A stretch of 18,184 bases of DNA from Clostridia bacterium (GTDB lineage: Bacteria > Bacillota > Clostridia > Christensenellales > Borkfalkiaceae). Under the pieces are notes generated by a model that was given only the letters and a program-made list of their open reading frames with translations, searched no databases and was not told the DNA's origin. The first letter of the stretch is position 1, and every line of letters starts with the position of its first letter. The translations under genes and the position numbers were made by a program. Where the stretch lies: assembly GCA_017503885.1 (NCBI GenBank), contig JAFVSF010000019.1, positions 1 through 18,184 on the forward strand. The letters are read 5' to 3'. Positions 6,342-15,100 of the stretch are shown here, one piece after another.

Positions 6342-9300
6342 TTACGCTACGTATGCTTTTGCAGACAAACTCAAATTGTATGCCGTCTTTAACAACTCGC
6401 ATAAAGTATCGTCTTCGTTACCTTGAATTTCGTAAAGGTAAGATTTTACACTGTATTTAAACGTTTGAACCTTGTCTTCTCCCACGTAAATTTCAACTGT
6501 GTATCTTACGTTTACGTTTGTACAGTAAGCGCCAATGCTTAACGCATAAACACCTGAACCTTCTTCAAACTCGTAAACTTGAACGCTTTCTCCGTTTACT
6601 TTAACACTTACACTCGTAATATCGTTTGCTCTGAACATAACGTTAATCATTAAAGAATCTTCCAAAGAAACGTTTGCGCTTGTAATTGCAACGTTACTAT
6701 TTGTAGATTCAGTCTTCTTGCTATCGTTTTGAGTTAATTCAACGTATTCAGTTGCAGTTAAACCATCGATATCTTGAATGCCTACCTCTACACCTGCATG
6801 CGCTTCTGCAGCTTGTGCAAAATCTATAACGTCAGCAATTAAAGTTTTAAGTTCGTCGCTAATATCACCTACTGCAAGTTTATTTAAGTATGCTTCAACT
6901 GAATAAACTACAGAATCGATATCTTCGCCGTTTAAAAGTAAAGTTGCAGAAAATTCTTCAGCTAATTCATAAGCGTTAATTCCTACTAACTTGTAAAGAT
7001 ACTTGTTATCTCCAACAAGAACGCCTTCTACGATAGATTCTTCTCCACCCATAACAAACTTCATAGTAGGAACTTCACCAATAACCTCAGCGTATACGTT
7101 CATATCAAAGAGAGTACCAATAGTCAAACTATAAGAGATAATTCTAGTAGAAGCAGGTTGTTCTGTGGAAATTTCAACAAACGTATAATCTGTAAAATCT
7201 AACTCGCTTGGAAGTGCTTCTTGCCATGAGTATGCATAGAACAAGTTACTTTCGGTAAGCTTAATAGAAGCTAATACTTCTTCTTTCGTTAAATCGTTAA
7301 AGGTTAACGTTTCAACGACACCGTTTGCTCTATTGATTGTTATAGTATAATCAATAGCGGTATAAGAAACGATAGCAGTAACGCTAGCATTATAGCCAAA
7401 TACAGTTTCTTCTGTAATTACGTTACCATTTATCGTCCAAACGCCTACGTAACCTTCTCTTGCTGGAACTTCTGGCAATTCACCAATTACGCTACCACCA
7501 GCCATCGTTCTATTTTCAACGCCTTCAAACGTTAAAGTGAAATCTCTAGCAAACACGCTATTTTCACCATCTACGTGATAATAAAATTCAACGTCTTCAG
7601 AAAGAACGTAAGCCTTTGCAAGTTCTGTGTTAGATTTAATCGTAAATCCTGCCTTAAAGGTTATAGTAAACGTACCTTGATCTGCAAAGTCTTTTAAAAT
7701 ATACATAAATACTTCGTTACCTGCAGTTATAAGAGTTACAGGAGCGTAGCATAAACCCATATCGAATGGGAACGTTGTTCCTACGAATTGAGTGTCGCCT
7801 TTAGCATTTCTTTCAACGATATCTCTAATAGACTCACCGTTGATAAAGATATAAGACATTAAGTCGCAACCAAAGTTTGCATCAGACTTCATTGCTACGT
7901 CATCATTCCAGAACCAGTTGGTAAATGCAGTAGGAAGAACTAGGTTGCCGTTACCATCACGAGTTATACCAATACGAATATAAGTTAAATCAGTCATTTC
8001 GCCTGGAGAACCCCAGTCTTGTGCGAGAAGAACGTCTTTAATATCAACTATTTCAAAATAGGTTGCAACAACAATCTTATCTTCGTCATAACTAAATACT
8101 GTAGTTGAATCAACTTCTTCACCGTCAATAGTCCAGTAAGCGATATATCCTTCTTTTTCAGGAATTTCTGGAAGGTTTGACATTGGAACTTCTACTTCAA
8201 CGGTTATAGGATCAAATTCTGCGCCTTCAAACGTTAAAGTATAATATTTTTGATAATATTCAGCAACTGCAACCTTATCGCATCCGTATTCAAATATAGT
8301 ATTAGCATTTACAACTACGCCGTCGATAGTCCATCTTGCTGCTAAGCCCTCTTTTTCAGGTATTGCAGGGAGATTTCTCATTGCAACGCCTTGAGCAACT
8401 ACGATAGAATCAACGTCGCCTTCTGAACATTCAAAAGATACGTTGTATGCTCTACCTTGAGATACTGTGTCATTCTTTTCGTATACCATAAAGTCAACGT
8501 CTTCACTTACGTAGTAAATAACGTCGTTACTTACAATGCTAAAACCAGCCTTAATTGTTAAAACGAAAGACGTTTTATATTCGGTTAACACCTTAATTGC
8601 TATACCGCTTATGTCAGTTACAACTACAACAGGAGCAAATACCTTGCCGCGATCAAGTGGCTCGGTAACTCCCTTATACGCAGTTTCACCAAGTTGGTTA
8701 CTAGTAACTATATCTCTTACGGAAACTCCGTCAATATAGATATATTGCATTATATCTATACCAAGGTTTTTATCTGCATTTTCTACGCCGTTATCGTTCC
8801 AATATGACTTATAAAGAACTGTAGGAAGACCTTGGTAGTCGTTAATCCACAAATATCTTAAATCTGATTCAGTTTCAGGAACACCCCAATCGCCAAGGAA
8901 AATAGTGTCTTTAATATCAACTCTTTCAAGTAAAGATAAATCCTTTTCATAGAATGCTACTGCAGTTCTATCTCCGTCGAACATATATTTAGCGTCTGCA
9001 TAGATTTCAACACCGTCAATAACCCAGAAACCAATATAACCTTCTCTATAAGGAGCTTCAGGAAGCTCGCCAATTTCTTGACCGCCTACAACCGTCATCG
9101 TTTCATCTAAGCCGTCGAAAGAAAGGGTATATTCTTTCATTTGGGTTACTGCACCGGTAACACCTGAGCATAAGAACGATACGTCTTCTTTAATTACTGA
9201 AATAGTTCCGTTTGCATCTAAAATAGCAAAACCTGCTTTTAAGGTAACCTTAAACTCTCCGTTTGAGAAAGAATGTAAAACTCTTACCCAAATACCGTCT

Positions 9301-11855
9301 GAGTTAGTTTCAACGAACACAGGTCTACATTGGTCGCTATTAGTAAACCAACCGCTACCGTTACCTAAAGGATAAGTATTATTAGTTCTATTGTCATCAG
9401 ATAATGCACGAATGCTTTGATCGTTTACGTAGATATAATCCATAATATCTACACCATTATTTGCAGGAGTTAATCTATCCCCGTAAATATTCCACCATCC
9501 GTTTGACGAAAGCGCACTTGAAGGAGTTATAAAAATCTTAAATTGAGATTCGTGTTCGCCTTTAAGTGAGAACTCTATATCTACCGTTTCTGTAACGTCT
9601 TTTGTGTACGTTGCAACAGCAGTTTTGTTTTCATTATGATTAAATACAGTTTCTGCGCTTATCGTAGCACCATCAATTGTCCAAAAACCTTCTAAGCCTT
9701 CTCTATAAGGAACTGCTGGAAGTTCACCGATTGGTTGACCACCAACAACGGTTAACGTATCGCTTAAGCCGTCAAAAGAAAGAGTGTATTCTTTAATTTG
9801 AGTTAAGCCACCGTTTGCGCAAGAGAACGACAAATCTTCTTTAACTACTGCAAGGTTGCCGTCTGCACATAAAACAGCAAAGCCTGCCTTAATCGTTAAG
9901 GTATAACTTTCACATGAAAAAGCATGTAATACGTTTACCCAAATACCTTCTGAGTTAGTTTCTACGAATACTGGTCTACATTGATCACTATTAGTAAACC
10001 AACCTGTTGCATCCCCAACTGGATAAGTATTGTTAGTTCTGTTATCATCAGATAAATCACGGATGTTTTGGCCGTTGATATAAATGTAATCCATAATATC
10101 TACGCCGTTATTTGCAACCGTTAAATTATCTCCGTAAATATTCCAATAACCGTTTGATAAAAGCTCGCTTGCAGGAGTTAAGAATATTTTAAATTTAGAA
10201 TCAGTAGCGTTGCTATACGCAAACTCTATCTTTAACGTATCTGTAACGTCAACTTCTTCATACGTTGGCGTGTCTGGAGCATCTGGAATTTCAGGCTCTT
10301 CGCCAGCAACAGTCTTTGCACCTAAAACGCCGTTTGTATAAGCATAACTTACGTCTTTTGATAAATAAATACGCTCGCCGTCTTGTCTAGTAAGCGCAAA
10401 ACCTGCCTTTAAGGTAAATGTAAAGTCGCCACCAAACGCTGTCTTATCAATTCTAATCCAAACGTCTGCGCCTGTTTCAATTGCAATAGGCCATGCCTCA
10501 GGGTTAGAAAGCCAAGTGCCTGTATTTGCAGTTGCTTTGTTATCTGTCGCATTAGTGTTAAGTAATGCTCTTGCGCTAGTGCCGTTTAAATAAACGTATT
10601 CAAGCATATCTATGCCGTTGTTTGCTGTGATAAGTCCACTATTGGTTCTATACCAGCATCCAGCTACGCTTGACTTGAAATATTGTGGACCTTCAACAAC
10701 TGAAAAGTCCATAAGACCTAAAGTAACGATATCGTCATGTAAATTGTCAGGCCAAGAACTTCTATCTTCTAAACCAATATACTCAACGTAATCAACACCG
10801 TCAACTACTGGCTCTTCTGGAATTTCAGGCTCTTCTTCACTTGCATCAGTCTTTAACTCAAAAACGCCGTTGTTATAAGTGTAAACTACGTCTTCATCTA
10901 CTGTTATTGTTTCGCCGTCAACGTTTAAAAGGGCGAAACCTGCTTTTACAGTAAACTCGAAATTAGTAGTTGAATAGTCCGTATCAATTCTAACAACTGC
11001 ACCCTCGCTGTTTGTTTCAACAAAAACTGGAGCGCGTTTGCCTCCGTGAGCAAGCCATCCGTCTTCGCCTTTATAGTTTGTTTCACCGCTATTATTTTTG
11101 TTTGACGCTGTTCTTGCATCTTCGCCGTTTACACAAATGTATTGCAAAATATCTATGCCACCATTTGCATTCTTTATAGTTGTATGCGAAGAAGAATTCC
11201 AGTCTCCACTTACAGAAGAATGAGGGATTATTCTAATTATGAATATCAACTCATCTGATGCATGACCCCAACCTGCGGCTACAGCATCAATAACCTCTAA
11301 TTCTGTGTTGACATCATCTCCATTTGAATCATTAGCAGCTTCAACCACACCAAAAGCGCCATCTATCCAACCGTAAACAGCAGTGTCGTTTTCTAACACG
11401 TAAACAGTGCCGTCTTTTGCAACAAGAGTGAAGCCCGCCTTTAATTGAATTGTACTGCTTTCTAGGTTTTCCCAAATGCAAACAACGTATGCCTCTATCC
11501 AATCAGTTTCGGTGTAAACCTCATACACAGAGTCCGTTTCGCCATATAACTCTCTAAGAGATCTACCGTTTACGTAAGTGTATGCAAGTGGATCTACACC
11601 GTTGTTTGCAGAAAAGATACTGTCGTCAGCATCGTGCCATGAATTCCATTCTACGGTAAACCCGTCAAAATCAACTTGAATCCAGCCATTTTCGTCAGAA
11701 AAGGTGAGGTTGATTTTATCATCCATAGCAACTGTTTCAGCAGCATTTGCCATTTTGTTTGTGTTTGCAAGCCAAGCTGCAGTAGCACCTAAAACAGAAA
11801 GTGCTAGCACAAAGCATAAGAACAATCTTGTAACTGCTTTTTTAGTTATTCTCAT
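6342..11855 (-). CDS. Giant secreted modular repeat protein (1837 aa) with InlB-like B-repeats
   Basis: A signal peptide is clear: positive MRITKKAVTR, hydrophobic residues 11-30, then a probable cut near NAA at 37-39. Seven copies follow of an approximately 150-aa module centred on ANNGVDIxxYIYxNG and ending LKAGF...EDV.F (about 40-190, 191-353, 354-535, 536-688, 752-907, 971-1136, 1268-1437). Five B-repeats of the InlB/Listeria-Bacteroides kind, with GELPxxPxREGYxGxWTIDG, follow modules four to seven (689-751, 908-970, 1137-1201, 1202-1267, 1438-1500). The C-terminus has two related modules (1578-1688, 1726-1837), both ending in a YSVxxYL helix region. No LPXTG, membrane anchor, S-layer or dockerin domain is seen. 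AGGAGG about 6 nt before the ATG marks a strong start. It is paralogous in its array to the protein at 12110. I do not know the module family. A surface or matrix binding role is inference. Confidence 0.85.
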   Translation of the reverse strand: MRITKKAVTRLFLCFVLALSVLGATAAWLANTNKMANAAETVAMDDKINLTFSDENGWIQVDFDGFTVEWNSWHDADDSIFSANNGVDPLAYTYVNGRSLRELYGETDSVYEVYTETDWIEAYVVCIWENLESSTIQLKAGFTLVAKDGTVYVLENDTAVYGWIDGAFGVVEAANDSNGDDVNTELEVIDAVAAGWGHASDELIFIIRIIPHSSVSGDWNSSSHTTIKNANGGIDILQYICVNGEDARTASNKNNSGETNYKGEDGWLAHGGKRAPVFVETNSEGAVVRIDTDYSTTNFEFTVKAGFALLNVDGETITVDEDVVYTYNNGVFELKTDASEEEPEIPEEPVVDGVDYVEYIGLEDRSSWPDNLHDDIVTLGLMDFSVVEGPQYFKSSVAGCWYRTNSGLITANNGIDMLEYVYLNGTSARALLNTNATDNKATANTGTWLSNPEAWPIAIETGADVWIRIDKTAFGGDFTFTLKAGFALTRQDGERIYLSKDVSYAYTNGVLGAKTVAGEEPEIPDAPDTPTYEEVDVTDTLKIEFAYSNATDSKFKIFLTPASELLSNGYWNIYGDNLTVANNGVDIMDYIYINGQNIRDLSDDNRTNNTYPVGDATGWFTNSDQCRPVFVETNSEGIWVNVLHAFSCESYTLTIKAGFAVLCADGNLAVVKEDLSFSCANGGLTQIKEYTLSFDGLSDTLTVVGGQPIGELPAVPYREGLEGFWTIDGATISAETVFNHNENKTAVATYTKDVTETVDIEFSLKGEHESQFKIFITPSSALSSNGWWNIYGDRLTPANNGVDIMDYIYVNDQSIRALSDDNRTNNTYPLGNGSGWFTNSDQCRPVFVETNSDGIWVRVLHSFSNGEFKVTLKAGFAILDANGTISVIKEDVSFLCSGVTGAVTQMKEYTLSFDGLDETMTVVGGQEIGELPEAPYREGYIGFWVIDGVEIYADAKYMFDGDRTAVAFYEKDLSLLERVDIKDTIFLGDWGVPETESDLRYLWINDYQGLPTVLYKSYWNDNGVENADKNLGIDIMQYIYIDGVSVRDIVTSNQLGETAYKGVTEPLDRGKVFAPVVVVTDISGIAIKVLTEYKTSFVLTIKAGFSIVSNDVIYYVSEDVDFMVYEKNDTVSQGRAYNVSFECSEGDVDSIVVAQGVAMRNLPAIPEKEGLAARWTIDGVVVNANTIFEYGCDKVAVAEYYQKYYTLTFEGAEFDPITVEVEVPMSNLPEIPEKEGYIAYWTIDGEEVDSTTVFSYDEDKIVVATYFEIVDIKDVLLAQDWGSPGEMTDLTYIRIGITRDGNGNLVLPTAFTNWFWNDDVAMKSDANFGCDLMSYIFINGESIRDIVERNAKGDTQFVGTTFPFDMGLCYAPVTLITAGNEVFMYILKDFADQGTFTITFKAGFTIKSNTELAKAYVLSEDVEFYYHVDGENSVFARDFTLTFEGVENRTMAGGSVIGELPEVPAREGYVGVWTINGNVITEETVFGYNASVTAIVSYTAIDYTITINRANGVVETLTFNDLTKEEVLASIKLTESNLFYAYSWQEALPSELDFTDYTFVEISTEQPASTRIISYSLTIGTLFDMNVYAEVIGEVPTMKFVMGGEESIVEGVLVGDNKYLYKLVGINAYELAEEFSATLLLNGEDIDSVVYSVEAYLNKLAVGDISDELKTLIADVIDFAQAAEAHAGVEVGIQDIDGLTATEYVELTQNDSKKTESTNSNVAITSANVSLEDSLMINVMFRANDITSVSVKVNGESVQVYEFEEGSGVYALSIGAYCTNVNVRYTVEIYVGEDKVQTFKYSVKSYLYEIQGNEDDTLCELLKTAYNLSLSAKAYVA
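6345..7124 (-). repeat. Duplicated C-terminal module of the 1837-aa protein
   Basis: Two units of about 110 residues lie at residues 1578-1688 (6792-7124) and 1726-1837 (6345-6680). Each has a beta-rich start, a pair of strands, then YSVEAYL or YSVKSYL, a D-rich turn with ELKTLI or ELLKTA, and a final helix ending EAHAG or SAKAYVA. I have seen this module at the ends of large secreted Clostridia proteins, but its function is unknown to me. A T/S/K-rich linker joins the two. Confidence 0.6.
7356..11738 (-). repeat. Array of seven ANNGVD modules and five B-repeats in the 1837-aa protein
   Basis: Units in transcription order are: 11286-11738 (AMDDKI type), 10797-11285 (SDELIFI type), 10251-10796, 9792-10250 with B-repeat 9603-9791, 9135-9602 with B-repeat 8946-9134, 8448-8945 with two B-repeats 8253-8447 and 8055-8252, and 7545-8054 with B-repeat 7356-7544. 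The fourth and fifth are the closest to each other, also at DNA level. The sixth and seventh are divergent, with LGIDIMQYIYIDG and FGCDLMSYIFING at the core. Short EEPEIPEEP-like linkers separate the early units. Confidence 0.8.
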
Positions 11856-11879
11856 GTTTTCCTCCTTTATATAAAATTC

Positions 11880-11960
11880 GGCTTTTAGCCATATTTTTTA
11901 AAATCATTAAACGACCTTTAGCCGTGCAAAAAATCTTCAAATTTAGACCTTTGCACGGCT
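11880..11960. promoter_or_regulatory. Hairpins in the leader of the 1837-aa protein gene
   Basis: AGCCGTGCAAA (11920-11930) pairs perfectly with TTTGCACGGCT (11950-11960) around a 19-nt loop. A smaller GGCT/AGCC hairpin follows at 11880-11890. On the minus strand the large hairpin is followed by AAAGGTCG, not a U-tract, so full termination is unlikely. The arm AGCCGTGC resembles AGCCGTAC in the hairpin at 6035-6064. The region 11856-11974 holds no clear promoter. Confidence 0.5.
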
Positions 11961-11974
11961 TTAAAGTTTATTTA

Positions 11975-12097
11975 TTACTTCTCAAAATTTTCAGGGAATT
12001 CTGGCATATCCTGAACGTTATCGTTTGGAGATGTTCTAATAACGTCTAAATTATCAAGAAAGATTACTTCCAATTCTACTTTTTCATATAATTTCAT
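11975..12097 (-). CDS. Small 40-aa protein between the two giant genes
   Basis: The frame starts MKLYEKVELEVIF, continues with LDNLDVIRTSPND and ends MPEFPENFEK, then TAA at 11975-11977. A GAGGGG site about 6 nt before the ATG supports translation, and the gene begins only 12 nt after the stop of the large protein upstream. The form 'Yek.elEvi.lD..DVI.TS', followed by a short acidic or Pro-containing tail, matches small hypothetical proteins I recall from Clostridia genomes. There is no signal peptide, membrane segment or cysteine, so it is probably intracellular unless exported by another route. The residues EV.FLDNLDVI could form a strand-turn-strand. Function is unknown. A ribosomal peptide precursor, a regulator or a small partner of the giant proteins are all possible. 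Confidence 0.65.
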   Translation of the reverse strand: MKLYEKVELEVIFLDNLDVIRTSPNDNVQDMPEFPENFEK

Positions 12098-12109
12098 AAT
12101 AACCCCTCA

Positions 12110-15100
12110 TTATCTAACTTCAACTACTACAGCGCCAAATGGTATACCACTTACGGTTACCTTGTCGTTATTTATGGTATAACCACTTTCTAACTTAATA
12201 CCATTTACGTAAACGCTTTGACCATTAACGTAATCTAAAACAACGTTAATAGTAAGACCTTCGGTAGATAAACCTTCTTTTAATGCTTCTACGTTAGAAA
12301 GCTGAATAGCGTTTGCATAAATCTTTAAGTCGTATTTATAATAGTTAAACGCTAAGTTTTCCATCTTCCAATACCTTAACTCGCTAGGAAGTTCAGGAGC
12401 AATTTCTAAAGCCTTGCCGTCTACTGAATCAATACCGAAGAAGCCGTAAGCAACGGATGCTAAAGGAAGAGAAGACTCTAAGAATTCTCTATCAATACCA
12501 ATCGCACCTGCATCACCTACACCTTGCATTTGAATACCCTTACTATCGTAATAATAACGGTAGAAATCGTATGGATCAGAGCCATTTGCTACGTAATAGT
12601 CGTAAACTTCTTTATACCACGCTTGAATTGCTTGAAGTCTGTCAAACGCATCACCCGAACCGTTAACCTCAAGCCTTGCCATGATATCGTAGAACGAAGT
12701 GTAAAGTATTGCTCCACCAAATTGACAGTTTACCCATTTATTGCCTCGTGCTGCATATTCGCCGTTAAGCGCGTTTGCATCACCCGTTTTTGTTATTGAT
12801 AACGGAGCAAAATCATATTTATAAAGGTTACCCTCGCTTGCAAGCCAATTCATAATAGCCCTTGCTTGGTCTTCTGTTGCGATGCCGTAATAGATAGCTT
12901 CTAAGTTCCAAGCAACGTAACCATAGTCGTAAACGACGTTAGCATTTTTGTCTGGGTTATAACCGTAACCTGCTACAAATCTGCCGTCTGTAGCATCCCA
13001 GAAACCGCCAGAAGTCTTACTTTCTTCTACGTTTGCCTGTATTGCTGCAAGGTTATATCCTTGATAATCAGTTATGTTTTCTGCTGCATATTGTGCGTTA
13101 GCACCGGCTACAGACGCATACGTGCTATAACCCGTTCCGCCACCTCTTTTAGCAGTTTTTACTCTAACGGCTGCTGCGGAAATTGTTTTGTTACCACTAT
13201 CTACCATCACTTGCTCGAGATATGCCATATCTTGAAGAGCTTTTTGGAAATATAAGTTAGACTGGAAGTCATATTCCGGCATATACATTATATCCCAATA
13301 ACCTTGTGATATAGAATTTGCAATAGATGAGCTTGTTGCATTGCCAAGCCAGTTTGTATCTTCTTTGTTTCCACCGTGACCTACAAGATAAGATTCTTTC
13401 TTTAAACATCTAGTAGAATCGTACATTTGCATAAGGAAGTTATATGCCTTTCTTGCTCTTGTCATTTGAGATACTAAGAAGTCTATATCGCCTGTATAAT
13501 CATATGCTGTGCGAAGAGATGAAATAAATACAGAGTTGTTGTTAGACATTCTGGTATCTAAGGTTGGACGAACGTAGTTTAAGCCAACGTCACCTGAAAT
13601 GGTTGTGCCAGATTTTAAAGCAATCTCTATCTTAATTTGTTTTAAGTAATTAGAGGTGCTTTCGCCCCAAGCAGTTTGAGAATACATAGGAAGATATAAT
13701 ATATGGTTAAATTCGCCAGTAGCAGAACCTAATTTGTAATCTTCAAATGCTAAAGCTTTTACAGAAACCTTCTTATCCTCACTAAACGAGGTTGAGTCTT
13801 TTGTTGTGTACCAAACGACGATATCGCTTACGTTGGTAGCGTCTTCAATACGAACTTCAAACTCAAGAAGAGGTGCATAGAAGGTGTAAACTCTTTGAGT
13901 TGCAGGGAAAGTAAGGGTGTATGCAATATTTGATGACTGATTGCTTACGTTTGCAGTATATAAGCCACCGTTAGTCTTTGCACCTACATTACTTGACATA
14001 GAACCTTTATCACTTCCATTAAACTCAAAGTGCGCGGTTTTTACGGTATCGTTATTTGGGAATGGCCAGCCCATCTTTTGCTCGCCTGTGCTTACTTCAC
14101 TATCTGGGTCACGAACTCTATCGTTACTTGACCAAACGTAGCCGTAATCATCTACAGGAACGTTAGCTAAATAGCTATTTAAGCCTGCTATTCTGTTTTC
14201 GTAGTTTCCGTTTTCATCGGTATAACCTGTAACACCGTTATACCAATAATACGTCATTGAAGTCCACTCTGCATTGAAGAATTCCTCTGCAGTTTTACCT
14301 GCAACGGTAGAGTTAACGTTTTGACGCTCGCCGTCTTCAACAACGCCCGTATGTCTTTTGAAGAAATCGTTTAAGAAGAAGTCAAGATCTTCATCTGGAC
14401 TTACGAAATGTAATGCTTCATCACTTTCTTTATCGTTAGTATCAAGCGCTGCGCCTATGGTAAACGTAATAGAGTCACTGTCAAATTCAGAAACAATAAA
14501 GCTAAACACGAGGTCGCCAAGCTTTACGTTTACGTTGCTTCCCGCTACTAAACGAGAACCGTTAATTAATACTGATTCTATATCACCAGTAAACGGAATA
14601 GTAACTTGTTGTCCTTCAATAGCAACGTCGCCGTTTATTATAGCTGTACCGATAGCACCTTCAGCTTTTTCAAAACTATAATCCCAAGTAATATCTAAAA
14701 CCTTATTGATATAGTTCAAAATAGTTTCGTTAGTCTTATAAGAAGGGTTTTCCTCATCGTTATAAGCCTTTGTTGCAACCTCATAGATACTTCTAGAGTT
14801 TTCTTCAGCATTGTAGTCTGTATAAACGTAGCCCTCGCCCGTTGTAAACTTTATCTTTAAATATCCTCTTGCAGAATATTGTCTTGAGAAATCTTTTGCT
14901 TTTATATTAACGAAAGCCGTAGCATAAGTTGTTACACCGTCTTTTTCGGTGAATATTTCTGCAACTTTTTCTGCATAATACTGTACGGTTGGGTCTGAGC
15001 CTATAAGTGCGCTGTGCGTTAATTCTCTTCCGTTTACAAGGTATGTTGTAGGACAAAGAATAGTACCGGTTTCAAGAATTAATCCGTTACTTACACCTAT

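Noticed and set aside
6331..6402. Extended start of the lipoprotein gene at 6402
   Set aside because: It would overlap the preceding gene by about 60 nt and put 24 unrelated residues before the signal peptide. The ATG at 6330 has its own AGGAG site.
7924..7938. LPTAF near residue 1307 of the 1837-aa protein as a sortase motif
   Set aside because: It is internal, lacks the glycine of LPXTG, and has no following membrane segment or basic tail.
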